From Nocardioides sp. InS609-2 (GTDB taxonomy: Bacteria; Actinomycetota; Actinomycetes; Propionibacteriales; Nocardioidaceae): 64,000 nucleotides of DNA. The notes beneath the pieces were generated by a model that was not told the origin of the DNA, did not search any database, and saw nothing but the letters and a program-made list of their open reading frames with translations. The stretch covers positions 4,154,001-4,218,000 of the forward strand of contig NZ_CP060034.1 in assembly GCF_023208195.1 (NCBI RefSeq), given 5' to 3'. This document shows positions 25,962 through 35,039 of this stretch, piece by piece. Made by a program: the position numbers and the translations under genes. Within the stretch, counting starts at the first letter, position 1. Every line of letters starts with the position of its first letter.

Positions 25962-26180
25962 GTGAGCCACCCATCGACCGGCGTCGCCTGCGCTGCGTAT
26001 ACCGGGCCCGGAATGGGATGGGCAGCAGGGTGGGTGGCGGGTTGGGCCGCCGGCTGGGCCGCGACGCGCCTAGCCGACGCGGCACTCGTCATGCTGGCGG
26101 ACCTGGTCGCTATCCCACCAGCCGGCAACAGTCCTGCGTCTCGACTATTCCGGGCGTGCCTACACGCATCCGTACGATGA
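25962..26180 (+). CDS. Short Gly/Trp/Ala-rich ORF, doubtful
   Basis: 72 codons from GTG 25962, 4 nt after the ATPase stop. It contains the odd repeat GWAAGWVAGWAAGWAATRL, then a hydrophobic stretch. No ribosome site is clear and I know of no homologue. Its position right after the ATPase makes it worth listing. Its end overlaps the promoter of the next gene. Confidence 0.3.
   Translation: MSHPSTGVACAAYTGPGMGWAAGWVAGWAAGWAATRLADAALVMLADLVAIPPAGNSPASRLFRACLHASVR
26173..26178 (+). promoter_or_regulatory. Leaderless -10 box of the DUF6153 gene
   Basis: TACGAT, then 6 nt, then GTG 26185. Confidence 0.6.
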
Positions 26181-26184
26181 AGTC

Positions 26185-26646
26185 GTGAACGCGATGCGTC
26201 CGACCATCAGCACAGTGGGCAACGTTCTGCCTGCCCTGCTGGGTGCTGTCGTCGTGTCGATCGTCCTGGGCATCGTCGGGATGCACGCACTGAACACTCA
26301 CGGCGTCATGAGTAACGCCGACCACGCCGTCATGACCGGCGAGGCCTCGGAGCATGTCGCGGGGCAGATGGCCGTCACCGACGAAGCAGCGACATCCGTG
26401 CCCGGCGCTGCTGCCGCCACACCGGCTGGAGGTGCCGGTCACGGCCTGGGTGACATGGTGATGCTCTGCGTCGCCATGCTCGCCGCCGCAGCAGGAATAC
26501 TCCTTCTCCTGCTGGCCGGGCTGCGTCGCATCCCACGAACGTGGGCGCATCTACCCGCCGCCCCGACCACGGTGCCTCAGTGGTTCGTGGCCCGTCTCGG
26601 GGCCGGGCCACCACCGGAATGGGAGTTCTCCGTCACCAGGTGCTGA
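26185..26646 (+). CDS. DUF6153-family membrane protein
   Basis: 153 aa. A first membrane segment (LPALLGAVVVSIVLGIVGMH) is followed by a His/Met-rich extracytoplasmic loop (MHALNTHGVMSNADHAVM), a second segment with LGDMVMLCVAMLAAAAGILL and a C-terminal cytosolic region rich in Pro/Trp. The HALxxHG and MLC features are those of DUF6153. GTG 26185 is set by the leaderless promoter; ATG 26194 is an alternative. The role is unknown; neighbours suggest copper stress. Confidence 0.8.
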   Translation: MNAMRPTISTVGNVLPALLGAVVVSIVLGIVGMHALNTHGVMSNADHAVMTGEASEHVAGQMAVTDEAATSVPGAAAATPAGGAGHGLGDMVMLCVAMLAAAAGILLLLLAGLRRIPRTWAHLPAAPTTVPQWFVARLGAGPPPEWEFSVTRC

Positions 26647-26725
26647 CAGGCAGCCCGCCGCCCCCACCACGGGGCGCGGCGCCCGGCAATTCCATCAGCA
26701 CCCCACTGACAACAGGAGAACTCTC

Positions 26726-27343
26726 ATGCGCAACACCCGGACCACCCGCGCCCTCGGCGCGCTCACCCTCGGTCTCGCCCTCACCGTGACCGCCTGCGGA
26801 TCCGACGACACCGACACCGCCCCGCAGGTCTCCACGACCGAGCACAACGATGCCGACGTGGCATTCGCGACCGACATGCTCCAGCACCACGCCCAGGCCC
26901 TCTCGATGGTCGATCTGACCCTCGACCGGCCCCTCGACCCCGAGGTGCAGCAACTGGCCGAACAGATCCGGGACGCACAGGCCCCCGAGATCGAAACGTT
27001 CACCGATTGGCTCACCGACTGGGACGAAGAGATCCCCGAGACGATGCGCGACCACTCCAACGCCGGCCACGACATGGGCGAAATGAGTGACTCGATGGAA
27101 GGCATGGACTCCGACATGCCCGGCATGATGTCGGCCGATGACATGACCCACCTCGAGGACGCACCCGACGCCGAGTTCCAGACCGCGTGGTTGGAGATGA
27201 TGACCGAACACCACGAAGGTGCCGTCCAGATGGCGAGGTCCGAGACCGAAGACGGCCAGTACAAGCCCGCAATCGACCTGGCCGAAGACATCATCACCTC
27301 GCAGTCCGCAGAGATCGAGACCATGAAGGGGCTGCTCGGCTAA
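26726..27343 (+). CDS. DUF305-family lipoprotein
   Basis: 205 aa. The signal peptide ends in a lipobox (LTVTACGS). Two DUF305 helical units follow, each with a His pair: FATDMLQHHAQALSMVDL and WLEMMTEHHEGAVQMARSE. Between them is a Met/Asp/His-rich stretch (DMGEMSDSMEGMDSDMPGMM) typical of copper-binding periplasmic proteins. ATG 26726 follows AGGAGA. It is the last intact gene before the right attachment repeat. Confidence 0.9.
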   Translation: MRNTRTTRALGALTLGLALTVTACGSDDTDTAPQVSTTEHNDADVAFATDMLQHHAQALSMVDLTLDRPLDPEVQQLAEQIRDAQAPEIETFTDWLTDWDEEIPETMRDHSNAGHDMGEMSDSMEGMDSDMPGMMSADDMTHLEDAPDAEFQTAWLEMMTEHHEGAVQMARSETEDGQYKPAIDLAEDIITSQSAEIETMKGLLG

Positions 27344-27661
27344 CCCGTTCAACTCACTCGGGACAGCAGTGGGTGGTCCGGGCCGGCTGGTGCGGACCAT
27401 CCGATCGTCGCGGATGCTGGCACGGGGGTCGGCCGCGGGAGTGTCGGAGCCGACACTGTGAGCGTATTGAGCGACCTTGGCCAAGCGGGAGTCCCGCTCA
27501 GGCTTCCCGGTATAGGACGCCTTTTGACCACTCTCCGCGCACGAGCAGGGTCGAAACGACCACATCTACTCCAAATGGCCCGGGGTCCAGTTGACGGTGT
27601 CAGCGATGCGACTCGCGGCATCGGTCCAGGTCGGGGGCTGTTTCAAGAGCGGCGTCGAGAG
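27344..27661. other. Gap between the DUF305 gene and the right repeat
   Basis: 318 bp. A palindrome GTGTCGGAGCCGACAC is at 27441-27456. A frame after it (GTG 27458) reads QAGVPLRLPGIGRLLTTLRA and looks somewhat protein-like, but it breaks off and I do not recognise it. Confidence 0.35.
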
Positions 27662-27733
27662 CCCCTCAGCTACATCAGATCAGCGGGCCGAAGGCCATGT
27701 CTGAGTCCTCGTAAGAGGAGGAAAGCATGGCCC
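27662..27733 (+). repeat. Right attachment-like repeat (attR)
   Basis: An imperfect direct copy of 11811-11883. It shares CCCCTCAGCT, then CAGATCAGC, AAGGCCATGTC, TCCTCG, AAGAGGAGGAA and CATGGCCC. The hairpin is preserved although the bases differ. The tRNA body is not duplicated, only its 3' end. It bounds a 15.8-kb island. Confidence 0.75.
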
Positions 27734-28299
27734 ATCCTGATCCGTGCGGAATGATTCATGCCCAATCCCGCCACAGCGGCCGACAACGCGTTCCAGCGCG
27801 ATGTCCCGGAGGAGCAGTCCGACGACGCGTCGTCGGCCAAGGCCTTGGCCGAGACGACGGCGTCGCTGGAGCTCTCCGGGACGCGGGCGTGATGGTCCAC
27901 GTCTTCGAGGACGAGGACCACACCCGCCCGGACAGCGTCTTGCTGAACAACTGGCTCTCGACCCACGCGTGCGGCAACATCGCGGTCTACGCGATGTATG
28001 CCTCCAAGCGGCGCCATGAGCGTCGCGCCGACGTGCTGGAGCTGCTCAAGTCCCAGTACCGGGTCCAGACCAACGTGGACTACACCGGCCTCGAACCCGA
28101 TGGCATCTTTCTCGAGGGCACCGGCGCGATGGTCATCGATCACGTCTCGCGGGTCGCCTACACCGCACGAAGCCACCGGGCCGACCCCCACGTCCTCGAG
28201 CGGTTCTGCGCCGACTTCGGCTACGAGCCGATGGCCTTTGAGGCGGTCGACTCCGAGGGCGTGCAGCAGCGTCGGCACCAGATCGTGGCCCACCCTTGA
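27734..28299 (+). pseudogene. Broken amidinohydrolase (CtlX/arginine-deiminase-like)
   Basis: Frame 1 reads ILIRAE, stop, FMPNPATAADNAFQ. After about 27875 the homologous protein continues in another frame: LRDAGVMVHVFEDEDHTRPD then NNWLSTH and FLEGTGAMVIDHVSRVAYTA. These are landmarks of citrulline-hydrolase (CtlX)/amidinotransferase-fold proteins. A stop, a frameshift and loss of the C-terminal 40 per cent or so make it non-functional. It begins exactly where the right attachment repeat ends. Confidence 0.75.
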
Positions 28300-28552
28300 C
28301 GACCTCGGGGACGTCGATGCGGGTGTCGAGCTTGTCCACCGAGATTGCGATGTGCGGCGTCTTGTCCTTGATGGAGAAGTCGTCGATCACCCACCAGGTC
28401 GGGTAGGCCAACTCCCAGGTCTTCCTCACCAACGCCGAACGAGCAGCCGCCCCTTGTTTCTTGGCTCGAGTCCTACACACTCGACGACGCATGCCGCACT
28501 CGGTGGACTTCCCCCGACCAGACGTCGTCACCACTCTAATGGCCGGGCAGAT
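28300..28552 (-). other. Fragment of an unrecognised gene
   Basis: Similarity to ctlX ends near 28290. On the minus strand 28300-28480 reads RKTWELAYPTWWVIDDFSIK then DKTPHIAISVDKLDTRIDVP. This looks like real protein but has neither a sensible start nor an end. I do not recognise the family. Confidence 0.35.
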
Positions 28553-29125
28553 CTAGCCGGCGGCCTTGGGGTCCTTCAGATCGGGGTTCAGGCCGATGGC
28601 TCGAAGTACGGCCTCGTCGCCCGACCGCTGCTGACCTGCGGCTCGGAGGAGCAGACCCAGGTTCAACCAGGCCGCAGCGTCCTTGGGGTTGACCGCCACC
28701 GCCTGCTGGTAAAGGTCGATTGATTCCTGCGGGTCGCGGCTGGTGCGCAGGATGGCGAGGTTGAAGAGTGCCGGCTCGTAGGCAGGATCGGTCTTCAGCG
28801 CCGCGCGGTACTTCTGCTCGGCGAGCCCATAGTTGCCCGACGCCTCGTCGATGAGCGCGAGGTTGTAGAACGCGAACTTGTTCTTCGGGTCGTACTTCAG
28901 CGTCTTGTCGTAGTTGGACGCCGCCGTGGTGAGGTCCCCCGAGGCGTGTGCCTTGAGCCCGGCGTCGAGAGCCGTCGCGGCCTTCTTGGCATCGGGGGCA
29001 GGGGTTGCCGAGGTGCTGGGCTCGTCTGCCCCGGCGCACGCGGTGGCGCCGAGCGCCAACACCGCCGTTACGGAGAGCGCGCGCGCGAAGCGGCTGCATC
29101 GGCCGGAGGGGTGAATGCCGTTCAT
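28553..29125 (-). CDS. TPR-repeat lipoprotein
   Basis: 190 aa from ATG 29125. A signal peptide with lipobox (ALGATACAG) is followed by a Pro/Ala linker and about four TPR units (for example GDLTTAASNYDKTLKYDPKN, GNYGLAEQKYRAALKTDPAY, and AVNPKDAAAWLNLGLLLRAA). These are scaffolds for protein contacts outside the membrane. It lies just downstream of the collagen-like gene on the same strand but behind a strong terminator. Confidence 0.88.
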   Translation of the reverse strand: MNGIHPSGRCSRFARALSVTAVLALGATACAGADEPSTSATPAPDAKKAATALDAGLKAHASGDLTTAASNYDKTLKYDPKNKFAFYNLALIDEASGNYGLAEQKYRAALKTDPAYEPALFNLAILRTSRDPQESIDLYQQAVAVNPKDAAAWLNLGLLLRAAGQQRSGDEAVLRAIGLNPDLKDPKAAG

Positions 29126-29324
29126 CGGGTGCCCCGAATCTGTGAGTGCGTGATGAGAACGTGCATGGCTGGTGTACAACAACACGGGCCACGCCGAGAA
29201 GCGCTCATCGGGCGGGACAGGTGTCTGGTCGTGACGTCGGGACCCGGTGGGCGCGCCTCGTCCTCGAGAGTAGCCACGGGGATGCGGTCTCGAAGTCGAA
29301 TGGCACGATCCCGGGCCGGAGGAA

Positions 29325-29352
29325 CGGGCCCGCCAAGAATCTGGCGGGCCCG
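29325..29352 (-). terminator. Terminator of the collagen-like gene
   Basis: A perfect 11-bp stem CGGGCCCGCCA (29325-29335)/TGGCGGGCCCG (29342-29352) with a 6-nt loop, 16 nt past the stop codon. Confidence 0.8.
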
Positions 29353-29367
29353 CTTCTACAGCTTCGA

Positions 29368-31668
29368 TCAGTTAGCGCACACGACGTACACCGTGTAGTT
29401 GCTGTTGCCCGAGCCGACCACGCGCCAGCCGTTCGGCGTCTGACCGCCTGTTGCGAACGCGGTGCCGACCGCAGGAGCCGAGGCCGAGATGCTGGTCCCG
29501 GAGGTGAGGTTGTATCCACCGCCCATCGCAATCCTCCCGACCGCACAGGTTGCGCTCGTGCCAGCCGCGCCTGAACCATTCACGGTCACGACGGTGGCAG
29601 CTGCGATGCCGCCACCGGTTTGACCGGTGTCGCCCTTGTCGCCCTTGACACCCTGCGGACCCGCCGGACCTGTGGCACCGACTGCACCGGTGTCACCCTT
29701 CGGACCAGCCACCGTAGAGGCAGCTCCTGTAGCACCGGTAGGTCCTGCCGGGCCTGTCGCGCCGGTGTCACCCTTCGGACCAGCCACCGTAGAGGCAGCG
29801 CCGGTAGCTCCGGTAGCTCCGGTGTCACCCTTCGCACCAGTTGCCCCCGCGGGACCTGCCGGACCTGCCGGACCTGCCGGACCTGCCTGGCCCTCGGGTC
29901 CAATTGGACCGGTTGCACCAGTTGCACCAGTTGCACCAGCGGTTCCGGTTCCGTCAGCACCAGCAGCGCCTGTAGCACCCGTTGCGCCGGTAGCACCCTG
30001 CGGACCCTGCGGCCCGACGGCACCTGCTTCGCCCTGGGGACCAGCGGCCCCAACGGCTCCGTCGAGACCGTTCGTGCCGTTGGTGCCGTTCGTGCCAGCG
30101 GCTCCTGCCGGACCCGCCGGACCCGCCGGACCCTGAGGACCAGCGGCCCCAACGGCTCCGTCGAGACCGTTCGTCCCGTTGGTGCCAGCAGCGCCGGTAG
30201 CACCGGTGTCACCCTTGTCGCCCTTGGCTCCATCGACGCCGTTCGTGCCGTCGACCCCGTTGGTGCCGTTGTTGCCGGCAGCTCCGGTGTCGCCCTTCGC
30301 GCCCGCTGCCCCGTCGGTGCCGTTGGTGCCGGCAGCTCCGGTGTCACCGGTGTCTCCCTTGGCGCCTTGGGGGCCGACGGCGCCGGTCTGGCCCTGTACG
30401 CCGGTCGCACCGGTCGCACCGGTCGCGCCCGTGTCGCCCTTCGCGCCCGCTGCCCCGTCGGTGCCGTTGGTGCCGTTGGTGCCGGCAGCTCCGGTGTCAC
30501 CGGTGTCTCCCTTGGCGCCTTGGGGGCCGACGGCGCCGGTCTGGCCCTGTACGCCGGTCGCACCGGTCGCGCCCGTGTCGCCGGTGTCGCCCTTCGCGCC
30601 CGTTGCCCCGTTGGTGCCGGCAGCTCCGGTGTCACCGGTGTCTCCCTTGGCGCCCTGCGGGCCCTGGGGGCCGACGGCGCCGGTCTGGCCGGTCGCACCG
30701 GTCGCACCGGTCGCGCCCGTGTCGCCGGTGTCGCCCTTCGCGCCCGTTGCCCCGTCGGTGCCGTTGGTGCCGGCAGCTCCGGTGTCACCGGTGTCTCCCT
30801 TGGCGCCCTGCGGGCCCTGGGGGCCGACGGCGCCGGTCTGGCCCGTCGCACCGGTCGCACCGGTCGCACCGGTCGCACCGGTCGCACCGGTCGCGCCCGT
30901 GTCGCCCTTCGCGCCCGTTGCCCCGTCGGTGCCGTTGGTGCCGTTGGTGCCGGCAGCTCCGGTGTCTCCCTTGGCGCCCGTTGCCCCGTTGGTGCCGTTG
31001 GTGCCGTTGGTGCCGTTGGTGCCGGCAGCTCCGGTGTCTCCCTTGGCGCCCGTTGCCCCGTTGGTGCCGTTGGTGCCGTTGGTGCCGGCAGCTCCGGTGT
31101 CTCCCTTCGCGCCCGTTGCCCCGTCGGTGCCGTCGGTGCCGTTGGTGCCGGCAGCTCCGGTGTCTCCCTTGGCGCCCTGCGGTCCCCGTGGCCCGGCGGC
31201 GCCGGTCTCGCCCTGTGCGCCAGTCGCACCCGTCGCGCCGTTGGTGCCGTTGAGGCCAGCAGCGCCGGTTGCACCAGTTGCCCCGGTTGCTCCTGCGGGA
31301 CCAGTCGCGCCGGTGGCCCCCGTGGCCCCCGTGGCTCCCGCCGGCCCGGTGGCGCCCGTGGCGCCGGTGTTGCCCTTGAGGCCCTGGATCCCCTGGATGC
31401 CTTGAGGTCCTTGCGGACCCATCTGGCCCGCTCGGTTCCAGTCGATCAGGGTCTCGCCGCCCTTGCAGCGGGCTTTGGCCGCATCGATGATGCGGACGGC
31501 GCCGTCGGACTTGGCGAAGCACGCGCTGATCACGCCGTCACTGGCGGGAATCGCTGCCTGCGCGCCGCTAATGGTGCCGAGCAGCAATATGGAGGTGGCA
31601 CCTCCGAGCACGAGCTTGGTTCCAGGACGCGGAGTGCCGCCCACTTTCGGATGCTTGGTATTTGACAC
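29368..31668 (-). CDS. Giant collagen-like secreted protein
   Basis: 766 aa from GTG 31668 (AGGGGGG about 10 nt upstream). A signal peptide ends near SGAQA (38). A short N-terminal domain with two Cys (C50, C68) and [13 protein letters not shown] precedes about 200 G-X-Y triplets (roughly 84-686), dominated by [15 protein letters not shown] and GPQ. Two STVA interruptions and a few slips occur near the C-terminal end. The last 80 residues are a non-repetitive beta-type domain with two Cys, ending YTVYVVCAN. Probably an elongated trimeric surface or exported fibre; no sortase motif is seen. Confidence 0.92.
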   Translation of the reverse strand: MSNTKHPKVGGTPRPGTKLVLGGATSILLLGTISGAQAAIPASDGVISACFAKSDGAVRIIDAAKARCKGGETLIDWNRAGQMGPQGPQGIQGIQGLKGNTGATGATGPAGATGATGATGATGPAGATGATGATGAAGLNGTNGATGATGAQGETGAAGPRGPQGAKGDTGAAGTNGTDGTDGATGAKGDTGAAGTNGTNGTNGATGAKGDTGAAGTNGTNGTNGTNGATGAKGDTGAAGTNGTNGTDGATGAKGDTGATGATGATGATGATGATGQTGAVGPQGPQGAKGDTGDTGAAGTNGTDGATGAKGDTGDTGATGATGATGQTGAVGPQGPQGAKGDTGDTGAAGTNGATGAKGDTGDTGATGATGVQGQTGAVGPQGAKGDTGDTGAAGTNGTNGTDGAAGAKGDTGATGATGATGVQGQTGAVGPQGAKGDTGDTGAAGTNGTDGAAGAKGDTGAAGNNGTNGVDGTNGVDGAKGDKGDTGATGAAGTNGTNGLDGAVGAAGPQGPAGPAGPAGAAGTNGTNGTNGLDGAVGAAGPQGEAGAVGPQGPQGATGATGATGAAGADGTGTAGATGATGATGPIGPEGQAGPAGPAGPAGPAGATGAKGDTGATGATGAASTVAGPKGDTGATGPAGPTGATGAASTVAGPKGDTGAVGATGPAGPQGVKGDKGDTGQTGGGIAAATVVTVNGSGAAGTSATCAVGRIAMGGGYNLTSGTSISASAPAVGTAFATGGQTPNGWRVVGSGNSNYTVYVVCAN

Positions 31669-32382
31669 TGGCCGCAGCCCCCCTGTGGGATGAAAGCGAC
31701 GGGTTGGTCTCTGCTCCACGCCAGGCCAAAAGGCGACCATGTCGCCCGGCGGATCCGCTCGCTACGACCGTGTCGGTCGATGCGCGAGACGCTAACCGGA
31801 CAAGCACCCAGGACCGACCGTTTCGGCTTCCTATCACCCAATTGCGGTAGGTGGGTATCCACGGCAGTGCCAACCGGTGGTCAATCCCTTTACATATAGG
31901 CGCAATAGGTGACCAGTGACGGAAGCACATGTGGCTTAGGAAATCAGGTCAGCCGGTCAGCTGCCTGTCTCTGTAAAAGCCGCCATCACCTGCTCGGCAG
32001 ACGCAGCAGCTGGATCGGCGCCTCCGGCCACGCGGCCGTGGACCGGCCCGGACCAGAAGTCAGCGTGGACGTCGACGCCAGCGAGGCTCTTCGGAAGGCG
32101 GCCCGGCCGATGCATCTAGTTGTACACGGCCGGCGGGTTCATGGCTGATCGGGTGGTGGCCTCAGATGGCTGAGTGACGTCGTCCAAGGTCGGAGAACTC
32201 CAGTTAGGGCTCCATCGCTGCGGTCGTTGCGTCGTTGCTGAGGAAGACCTGCCGGTGGGCCCACTCGACGTGCAGGGTGCGGCTGTGCCCCTGCGCGACT
32301 GCTGCACGGGTTGCCCGACGAGCTCCACGATGCCGCCCGCGTGCTCGGCTACGTGACGCCGTGCATCGAGGTGACGGGTCCG
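31669..32382. other. Gap upstream of the collagen-like gene
   Basis: 714 bp holding the collagen gene's promoter region and, from about 32110, degenerate sequence on the minus strand. No coding frame has a recognisable domain. I could not place a promoter with confidence. Confidence 0.35.
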
Positions 32383-32545
32383 CGCGGATCGAGTGGAGCC
32401 CGAGCACGTTTTAGACCTCGATGTCGACATCCTTGGCGGCCGCGGCCGGTCGGAGGGCCTCCGCACAGTCGCGCACGAGCCGCCCCGGGGGACCAGGGTC
32501 GTGTCCGGCTTCGCCCCCGCTGCGTCGTACGCCGAGAAGATGAGG
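32383..32545 (-). pseudogene. Fragment duplicated from the neighbouring histidine kinase gene
   Basis: About 160 bp closely match 33089-33251 inside the intact kinase (offset 706 bp). Identity is high, with roughly a dozen mismatches and one 1-bp gap. It covers the end of the dimerisation helix through the N-box lead-in (MFSAYDGAGAKLDTTLV in the intact gene). A GTG-to-TAG-type change and the gap break the frame. Flanking sequence on both sides is unrelated. Confidence 0.75.
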
Positions 32546-32741
32546 CTGCCGACCAGGTGCTCGACACGGTCATGAACGGCGCGTCGCCGCGACATGAACG
32601 GCCGGACGTGAGTCAGGATCGTCGGACCCCCGTCGGCACCTCGACTCACGCCGGGTTCGTGGGCGTGTCCTGAGGTTTGACGGGCATGCAAACTGCACGA
32701 ACTCAATCGTTCCCGCCTAGGCAGGGACCATGACCACCGGA

Positions 32742-34142
32742 TCAGTCAGGGGGCCGCGGCGGCAGGCTCACGGTGACCGTCGTGCCCTTGCCCTCTTCGG
32801 AGACCAGGTCCACGGTGCCACCGTGCAGCTCGACGATCGTCTTGGCGAGCGCCAGGCCGAGGCCGGTGCCCGGCACCTCGGCCTGCGTGGACAGGCTCGA
32901 GCGGAAGAACCGCGTGAAGACCTGGTGCTGCTCCGCGGCAGGAATGCCGATGCCCGTGTCTGTGACGTCGACGACCACACCGTCGCGGTCGTTGGCGAGG
33001 CAGATGCTGATCAGGCCGCCCGCCGGGGTGAACTTCACGGCGTTGGACATCAGGTTGAGCATGGCGCGTTCGAGCTGGGCCCGGTCGCCGCGGATCGAGT
33101 GGAGGCCGAGCACGTTGTGGACCTCGATGTCGACATCCTTGGCGGCCGCGGCCGGCCGGAGGGACTCCGCGCAGTCGCGCACGAGCCGGCCGGGGGGAAC
33201 CAGGGTGGTGTCCAGCTTCGCCCCCGCCCCGTCGTACGCCGAGAACATCAGGAGGTCCTCGACGAGTCGTCGCAGGCGAGCGGCGTTTCGGCTGACGACG
33301 CCGATCGCATGCCCGAGCTCGTCGCTGAGCGGGCCGAACTCCCCGTCGGTCACCATCTCGAGGTAGCCGCTGATGCTGGCCAGCGGAGTCCGGAGCTCGT
33401 GCGACACGTTGGAGACGAAGGCGTCCTTGGCGCGGTCGATCTCCTCCAGTCGCCGGACCCGGCGGTCCCGGTTGTGGGCCTGGACCTGGACGAGGTTGAG
33501 CCCGAGCTCGTGGGCCACACCTTCGCAGATCGTCAGCTCTGCGTCGGTCCAGTCGCGGGGCGTGACCGACATGGGCACGACAGCACCCACCAGGCGCGGG
33601 CCGAGCCACATCGGCACGAGGGCCATGGCCCGCACACCCAGCGCCCGGCCCACTAACGGCGCCTCCACGTCGAGGTCGTGGATCCGGATGCTGCCACCGG
33701 TCGGTGCCCGCTGAGCGACGAGCCGTTGCACGGTGGCGCCGTAGCCGTCGGCCGAGAGCGAGGGTTCCGGCTCGGACGAGACCACGGACCAGTCGGTGAC
33801 AGTCGGTTGGGGGTCGGCGACGTACACCAGGCACCGGTCGGCCCCGAGCGAGCGGGCGGTGGCCGTGGCGGTGCGGTCCCGGAGCCCCGCGATCGTCGGC
33901 TCCAGTCGCAGCTCCCGGCCGAGCTCGTGGACGACCTTGGCGCGTTCGAGGTTCACCAGCAGCTCCTGCTGCACGTTGCGAAGCTCCTGGATGGTCTGGT
34001 AGAGGTCGCCGGTGGCGCGCTCACCGATGTCTTCGGCTTCCGACCGGCGCGCGCGCTCGCGGGCGAGCTGCCGCTTGAGCAGCGCGATCTCGGCTGCCGG
34101 GTCAGGGCCGCCAGAAGGTGGTGGAAGCTGCCGCATCGACAT
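32742..34142 (-). CDS. Soluble GAF-domain histidine kinase
   Basis: 466 aa with no membrane segment. An N-terminal coiled coil (about 15-75) is followed by a GAF domain (about 80-225), the HisKA motif FVSNVSHELRTPLASISGYL with the phospho-acceptor His, then N box NLMSNAVKFTPAGG, G1 DTGIGIP and G2 GTGLGLALAKTIVELHGG. It starts 6 nt after the H-NOX stop (ATG 34142, or 34136), so the two are one operon. The H-NOX protein probably controls its activity. No response regulator is adjacent. Confidence 0.93.
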   Translation of the reverse strand: MSMRQLPPPSGGPDPAAEIALLKRQLARERARRSEAEDIGERATGDLYQTIQELRNVQQELLVNLERAKVVHELGRELRLEPTIAGLRDRTATATARSLGADRCLVYVADPQPTVTDWSVVSSEPEPSLSADGYGATVQRLVAQRAPTGGSIRIHDLDVEAPLVGRALGVRAMALVPMWLGPRLVGAVVPMSVTPRDWTDAELTICEGVAHELGLNLVQVQAHNRDRRVRRLEEIDRAKDAFVSNVSHELRTPLASISGYLEMVTDGEFGPLSDELGHAIGVVSRNAARLRRLVEDLLMFSAYDGAGAKLDTTLVPPGRLVRDCAESLRPAAAAKDVDIEVHNVLGLHSIRGDRAQLERAMLNLMSNAVKFTPAGGLISICLANDRDGVVVDVTDTGIGIPAAEQHQVFTRFFRSSLSTQAEVPGTGLGLALAKTIVELHGGTVDLVSEEGKGTTVTVSLPPRPPD

Positions 34143-34148
34143 GCCGGC

Positions 34149-34691
34149 TCACGCCGCGAGGAACCGTGCGTCGAAGACGCAGTGGTCGGCGCCGTCGAGC
34201 ATGCACTCGGTCTCGGTCAGCAAGGCACGCTCTCCGAAGTACGTCGAGGCGCCGATGATCATCCCCACTGCGAGTGCACAGAGCTGTCGCTCGGGGCGAT
34301 AGTGGACAACCAGGCCGTCGAGGCCGACCTGCTCGAACCAGAAGTCGGGCGGGTTCGCGTCGCCGTGCAGCTTGCGCACCTCGGGGTGGATGATCTCGTT
34401 CAGGGTGAGCAGGAACGGGCGCGTGGAGTCGAAGGGCTCGAAGTAGACCGGATAGCGACGGGCCAACCCGAGCAGGGCGGCCGCGCCGAGTGTGTGGGTG
34501 AGGGCAACGGGTGTGACCCCGAGCTCCTGGGCGCCGGCGTCGATCAGTGCAGTGAGGTCGGTGAAGGTGTAGTTGCCGAGCGTCGTGTATGCACCGTCGA
34601 GCCCGGCAGTGGCCAGCACGGAGTCCCACACAGCTTCCCCGTGGCTGGTCGTGATTGCCTCTTCGACCAGGTTGAAAATGATGCCCTTCAT
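34149..34691 (-). CDS. H-NOX heme nitric-oxide sensor
   Basis: 180 aa from ATG 34691 (MKGIIFNLVEE, the usual family start). Family numbering holds exactly: proximal heme ligand H102 (NEIIHPEVRKL), and Y131 and R135 of the YxSxR propionate-binding motif. Residue 133 is Pro instead of Ser. Residue 140 is Leu, so the distal Tyr that stabilises O2 is absent, which predicts NO/CO rather than O2 binding. It is cotranscribed with the kinase. Confidence 0.92.
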   Translation of the reverse strand: MKGIIFNLVEEAITTSHGEAVWDSVLATAGLDGAYTTLGNYTFTDLTALIDAGAQELGVTPVALTHTLGAAALLGLARRYPVYFEPFDSTRPFLLTLNEIIHPEVRKLHGDANPPDFWFEQVGLDGLVVHYRPERQLCALAVGMIIGASTYFGERALLTETECMLDGADHCVFDARFLAA

Positions 34692-34865
34692 GGACGATCC
34701 GTTCCCCCGTGACAGCTCGACAGTCACTCACGCACCTCAGGGGAACAGGCTATGTCGCGTCTCCGACGCGCGGACCGGAATCATCTAGATATATCCCAAA
34801 GGACAGTCTCGCCTAGCGTGACGCGGCGCTCGTCAAACTTCGTGGGGACTCGTGCGTCTGTCCAG

Positions 34866-34893
34866 CACCGTCACCGTACTCGCGGTGACGGTG
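34866..34893. other. Perfect 11-bp hairpin in the H-NOX upstream gap
   Basis: CACCGTCACCG (34866-34876) and CGGTGACGGTG (34883-34893) flank a 6-nt loop. A second stem, GAGGCCGA/TCGGCCTC, follows near 34916-34936. No T-run. The 385-bp gap (34692-35076) otherwise holds the H-NOX promoter region and the operator at 35040. Nothing coding was seen. Confidence 0.5.
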
Positions 34894-35039
34894 ACCTCTG
34901 ATCCCCGTGGTGGCCGAGGCCGACAAGCTCGGCCTCTACCTGACCTGGCGGATCTGAGTGCCTTCTCGGCGTGCGGTGACCCCGCGTTCTTCTCGAGCTT
35001 GTCGGCGATCAGCGTGACCAGTCCGCGAGCTTCATTCAG

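Noticed and set aside
29586..31665. Long repetitive frames on both strands over the collagen-like gene, and a possible CRISPR or tandem-repeat array
   Set aside because: All periodicity is explained by G-X-Y codons. Units are multiples of 9 bp with no spacer structure, and the signal peptide and terminator fit only the minus-strand frame.
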